Shown here one piece after another: positions 22,479-24,982 of a stretch of 24,982 bases of DNA. Each line of letters starts with the position of its first letter. The first letter of the stretch is position 1. The stretch comes from a virus: positions 1 through 24,982 of IMG/VR virus record IMGVR_UViG_3300023199_000261; one strand, written 5' to 3'. The position numbers were made by a program, and so were the translations under genes. The notes beneath the pieces are model-generated. The model did not search any database. It was not told where the DNA came from and worked only from the letters and a program-made list of their open reading frames with translations.

Positions 22479-23581
22479 GCTGCTACCTCCGTCGGCGTAT
22501 TTTCTTCCATCAGTTTCCAGACCTTTGCCGTTACCCGCTTGGGATCAATCATGTCCAGAGCCACGCAACGGTGTGCTTCCGCACCGGGACAGTTTTCCGG
22601 CATCATTTGACCCCGCCGGGAGTGATGGAGACAAGGAGCGCAAGGCAGGTTACCGGACAGAGCTACCATCCGCGGCCCCGGCGTCACCCGTAGCTTCCAG
22701 GGAAACGATCCGTAGAGAGCCACGCAAGGCACATCCAATGCCGCCGCCGCATGAGTAATACTCGAGTCAGGAGCTACCACCACGTCACAAGCGCGTAAGA
22801 CCGCGCATGCCTGCCTGAACGTCGGAGCCGGTTTCAGCGTGTGCAAGTTGATAATTTTTCCCGTGCTGCATTTGACAGGTGGTTGCCCCGGGGCGGCGAA
22901 GATAACAACCTCTCCACCCCGAGCATGCACGTCCGCAATGACTTCGATAAGCCGTGCATACGAACGCACAGGAGAAGAGGCATACAACTGAATACCCACC
23001 ACTGGCCGCTTTTTCCCGTTCGGTAGAATTTTCTCAGCCAAGGCCAATTCTGAATCATCCAAATAGATATCCATCTTCCGGCTGCAAATTCCCGGCTTTA
23101 ACCCGAAACAGTCCGCAAAGACATCCACCGCATGGTGCGTTTTAGCCAGTGGCCCCCATTCGATCGCATTTTCCAGCGTCACAATCGCATCAGCCGTGCC
23201 CCACACATGGGAGGGAACCGGATACGTAACCAGTTCATCAATGTGCGGATTGCCGTGCAGAACCGGGGATACCCGGTCAGAACAAGCCACCTGCAGTATG
23301 ATTCCCGGCCAGCGGCTTCTCAGTTCCCTGAAAATCGGTGTGCAGAAAAGCAGATCCCCAAACCCGCCGGGCCGCACGACGAGAACAGTAGAATCATTCC
23401 AGTCATCATCCGGATCAAAGGCGAAGCCCATGGAATTCAGATCGATAGCTTTTAACTGCGCCTCACGGGAAAAGGACGTCAGATATTCTCCCGCATTAAC
23501 CGATTCCATTAAATATTCCTGCTCAGGCTGGAATATTTTTCCATGTAGCGACACCTCTTCTGTAAAAGTGACCGTGTGCAT
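22475..23581 (-). CDS. Glycosyltransferase family 9 (heptosyltransferase-like)
   Basis: 368 residues. After an unusual N-terminal extension of about 60 residues comes a Rossmann start typical of GT9 (VVRPGGFGDLLFCTPIFREL), and near residue 275 the donor-site block APDSSITHAAAALDVPCVAL followed by GSFPWKLRVTPG. GT9 enzymes transfer ADP-heptose or related sugars to LPS core or other glycans. GAGG lies 7 bases before the ATG, and the gene starts 3 bases after the endolysin stop. It ends in a GTGA overlap with the pyruvyl-transferase-like gene, so the two are translationally coupled. A Cys/His-rich stretch (CAPCLHHSRRGQ...C...C) near the C-terminus is also seen in some environmental GT9 proteins. 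Acceptor unknown: host LPS, virion glycan or modified DNA are all possible. Confidence 0.85.
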   Translation of the reverse strand: MHTVTFTEEVSLHGKIFQPEQEYLMESVNAGEYLTSFSREAQLKAIDLNSMGFAFDPDDDWNDSTVLVVRPGGFGDLLFCTPIFRELRSRWPGIILQVACSDRVSPVLHGNPHIDELVTYPVPSHVWGTADAIVTLENAIEWGPLAKTHHAVDVFADCFGLKPGICSRKMDIYLDDSELALAEKILPNGKKRPVVGIQLYASSPVRSYARLIEVIADVHARGGEVVIFAAPGQPPVKCSTGKIINLHTLKPAPTFRQACAVLRACDVVVAPDSSITHAAAALDVPCVALYGSFPWKLRVTPGPRMVALSGNLPCAPCLHHSRRGQMMPENCPGAEAHRCVALDMIDPKRVTAKVWKLMEENTPTEVAA

Positions 23582-23584
23582 AAT

Positions 23585-24223
23585 CTACCTCGTCGCCTGA
23601 AAGTGCATGAAGTCCCGGCCCCATGCGCGGCCGCCGGACTTCCATCCGTGTTTTTCAAATATATCGATGACCCCTTCCGGCATCCGCGCTGCCTTGCGCT
23701 TCGTCCACAGGCCGTTGTGATCCGGGTCCAGGTCTATCGCTATCCCCCAGCTATGCCGACTGTATTTATCCCCACCGCGCATAGGACGGTAGTTGTAGCA
23801 TCCGCCAAAGAGGTCCAGTCCGTAGGCCTGTAACGCTTCATGCGTCCCAAAGTATTCCTGAACTTCCTCTAAAATCTTCCCTAGACTGGGAGCCACCAGC
23901 GCATGAACCCGGGTCGTCGTTACAATCCGGTCTTTCTCCCAGGCGATCCGCATCGGGTAAGGAAAATCGAAAGTGACCAGATGTTCGTCCCCCGGTCGGC
24001 CATAATAACTCACCAGCGCGGAATAATTATCCTTCGGAAAAGGAGACTGAGTATTACCCGCATCGCGGTTACTGTCGTTGTTCGTCAACGAACGCTGATA
24101 ATTAACCAGAGCCGCCTGAGTCATCGGCCCAGGCATGCCGTCAATTGGCCCCGGATCAAACCCCTTATCTGCCAGATACTTCTGGCCGAGCTTAAACACA
24201 CCCTCTTTGAGTTGTTCCTTCAT
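23585..24223 (-). CDS. Endolysin: peptidoglycan-binding domain plus M15 (VanY/D-Ala-D-Ala carboxypeptidase-like) peptidase
   Basis: About 212 residues from ATG 24223. Residues ~8-43 form a peptidoglycan-binding repeat (FDPGPIDGMPGPMTQAALVNYQ type). The C-terminal domain carries the M15 zinc-site signature SRHSWGIAID (His157, Asp164) and a terminal MHFQ (His207), so all three expected zinc ligands are present. The family cleaves peptide cross-links or stems in murein, so this is the likely lytic enzyme. No signal peptide or signal-anchor is evident, so release would depend on a holin. A GTG at 24259 would add 12 residues and overlap the previous gene; I prefer the ATG because it precedes the binding domain directly, although its AAAGG is rather far (about 14 bases). 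Unusually, the gene lies about 10 kb from the holin and spanins. Confidence 0.85.
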   Translation of the reverse strand: MKEQLKEGVFKLGQKYLADKGFDPGPIDGMPGPMTQAALVNYQRSLTNNDSNRDAGNTQSPFPKDNYSALVSYYGRPGDEHLVTFDFPYPMRIAWEKDRIVTTTRVHALVAPSLGKILEEVQEYFGTHEALQAYGLDLFGGCYNYRPMRGGDKYSRHSWGIAIDLDPDHNGLWTKRKAARMPEGVIDIFEKHGWKSGGRAWGRDFMHFQATR

Positions 24224-24234
24224 CGCTTTACCAT

Positions 24235-24453
24235 TTACCTTTCGTTGTTGAATTCCCACTGCCTCATCCAGTCCAGGCTGGAGCGTAGGCGTTGCCGCCG
24301 GTTGCTCTGAGCCTTGCGCCCACCCCTGCGCCCCAGAATCCGGGCCGCTGACTTAAAATCGCGTGCGTAGTGGTTATCCACCAGCCACCATGCCTTTCCC
24401 TGAAAGGACATCTTGCGCCAGGTGGCGGGAACCGGGATATCATCCACCTTCAT
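24235..24453 (-). CDS. Small basic hypothetical protein
   Basis: A 72-residue protein. A purine-rich AAGGGGG lies about 7 bases before the ATG and the start overlaps the upstream stop by 4 bases. The C-terminal half is strongly basic (GRRGGRKAQSNRRQRLR), as in small nucleic-acid-binding phage proteins, but I see no defined fold. It lies directly upstream of the endolysin gene. Confidence 0.6.
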   Translation of the reverse strand: MKVDDIPVPATWRKMSFQGKAWWLVDNHYARDFKSAARILGRRGGRKAQSNRRQRLRSSLDWMRQWEFNNER

Positions 24454-24677
24454 TTCACACCCCCTTGCAGAGCTTCATCCACCCATTCCCGCCGGGTCAG
24501 GCGGTTATTAGCCGGGCTGCGCTTTACCTGGTAACGCTCCATAAAACGCTGTGCCGCCTTCTTACTGGGCAGATCGCGGTAAACCATGACATCCACCACA
24601 TCCCACCACGTCTTATTAACCACCTTGATGTAATCATCCGGGTCCGTGTGTTTGAAAACCGTAGCCGCCGTCGACAT
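24450..24677 (-). CDS. Small hypothetical protein, Trp/basic-rich
   Basis: A 75-residue soluble protein of unknown function. Two start codons are adjacent: GTG at 24680 and ATG at 24677. A GGGAGG motif sits 5 bases before the GTG and 8 before the ATG; I chose the ATG. It has a VVNKTWWDVVDV segment followed by a basic stretch near the C-terminus. The start overlaps the upstream stop, and its own TGA overlaps the next ATG (ATGA), so the three small genes at this end look co-translated. No domain recognised. Confidence 0.6.
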   Translation of the reverse strand: MSTAATVFKHTDPDDYIKVVNKTWWDVVDVMVYRDLPSKKAAQRFMERYQVKRSPANNRLTRREWVDEALQGGVK

Positions 24678-24982
24678 CACGCCGCCCTCCCTGCCAGGTT
24701 TGAGTAATGCCAGTTAATCTCCCGGAGCCGCCGGACATGCCGTGCCACCGATTTCCGCATCGGATACAAGTCAGACCTACCCCGCGTTTCCTGTAAAAGT
24801 GTCAGGCCGATAGCCGTCAGTTCTTCGCTCTGTTCCCGCACTTCGGAAGCCGTAAACCGCCGGGAAATCGATCCCCGTTTGCGCGTGTAAGAATTCACAT
24901 CGATGTGACTCATCAGGTGGCGCACCGCGCCATAGGCGTTCTCATAACGCCGGACCAGAAAAGGCAAATACTCCGCCTGCAT
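24677..24982 (-). CDS. Hypothetical basic phage protein, possibly 5'-truncated
   Basis: I do not recognise this 101-residue protein. It is rich in Arg (two RR pairs and several single Arg) and looks helical, with no membrane segment or cysteine pair. The ATG is formed by the last three bases of the window, so the true start may lie beyond the edge. Its stop overlaps the start of the next gene (GTGATG junction), which indicates translational coupling in an operon. The basic, helical make-up would allow nucleic-acid binding, but that is only a guess. Confidence 0.6.
   Translation of the reverse strand: MQAEYLPFLVRRYENAYGAVRHLMSHIDVNSYTRKRGSISRRFTASEVREQSEELTAIGLTLLQETRGRSDLYPMRKSVARHVRRLREINWHYSNLAGRAA

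Noticed and set aside
1-24982. CRISPR array, diversity-generating retroelement, transposase or insertion sequence
   Set aside because: I saw no regular repeat-spacer array, no reverse transcriptase, no template/variable repeat pair and no transposase motifs.

Overview
This window is part of the genome of a tailed, podovirus-like bacteriophage (or an integrated or metagenomic relative). Every gene I can support lies on the minus strand, so transcription runs from high to low coordinates. Genes are tightly packed, with many ATGA, GTGA or TAATG stop/start overlaps. The N4-gp56-type major capsid protein, the portal, the scaffold-like protein, the tube/nozzle-like proteins and the absence of a tape measure or sheath all indicate a short tail. 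A nested inner-membrane/lipoprotein spanin pair points to a Gram-negative host. I cannot name the host.

Layout in transcription order. (1) 24982-20107: accessory/early genes: three small unknowns, an M15 endolysin with a peptidoglycan-binding domain, a glycan block (GT9 glycosyltransferase, polysaccharide-pyruvyl-transferase-like protein, DUF5672-like protein), an ASCH-like protein and a zinc-finger-like protein. (2) 20322-18845: three small unknown genes whose 3' ends carry perfect hairpins, then a tyrosine recombinase that resembles integron integrases but stops before the second half of its catalytic domain. One palindrome here (19781-19836) has the architecture of an integron attC site. 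(3) 18845-16527: a primase-helicase with a degenerate zinc finger. (4) 16526-15908: a 0.6 kb non-coding region with iteron-like GTTTACA repeats, inverted repeats, a sigma70-like promoter and four G5 tracts spaced exactly 11 bp apart. This is the best candidate for an origin, switch or packaging region. (5) 15907-13945: small and large terminase. (6) 13930-13229: a tRNA with anticodon CAU and the initiator-type C1-A72 mismatch, then a compact holin / i-spanin / nested o-spanin cassette. (7) 13227-8907: portal, a small unknown, scaffold and major capsid, ending in a strong hairpin. (8) 8830-4344: small virion or accessory proteins, an M15-like protein that has lost zinc ligands, tail fibre and lectin-like proteins, and two small membrane proteins, one too short for a standard ORF cutoff. 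(9) 4347-1: adaptor, nozzle, a GNAT-like protein and two putative ejection proteins.

The modules fit together as a replication and lysogeny-relic block, a control region, and one long late operon for packaging, lysis and virion assembly. The endolysin is far from the holin and spanins. The glycan genes probably modify a host or virion surface. The least ordinary parts are the integron-like remnant, the G-tract/iteron region, the initiator-like tRNA and the degenerate M15 protein. All functional statements come from reading motifs by eye; no database search was possible. The window begins exactly at a stop codon and ends exactly at a start codon.
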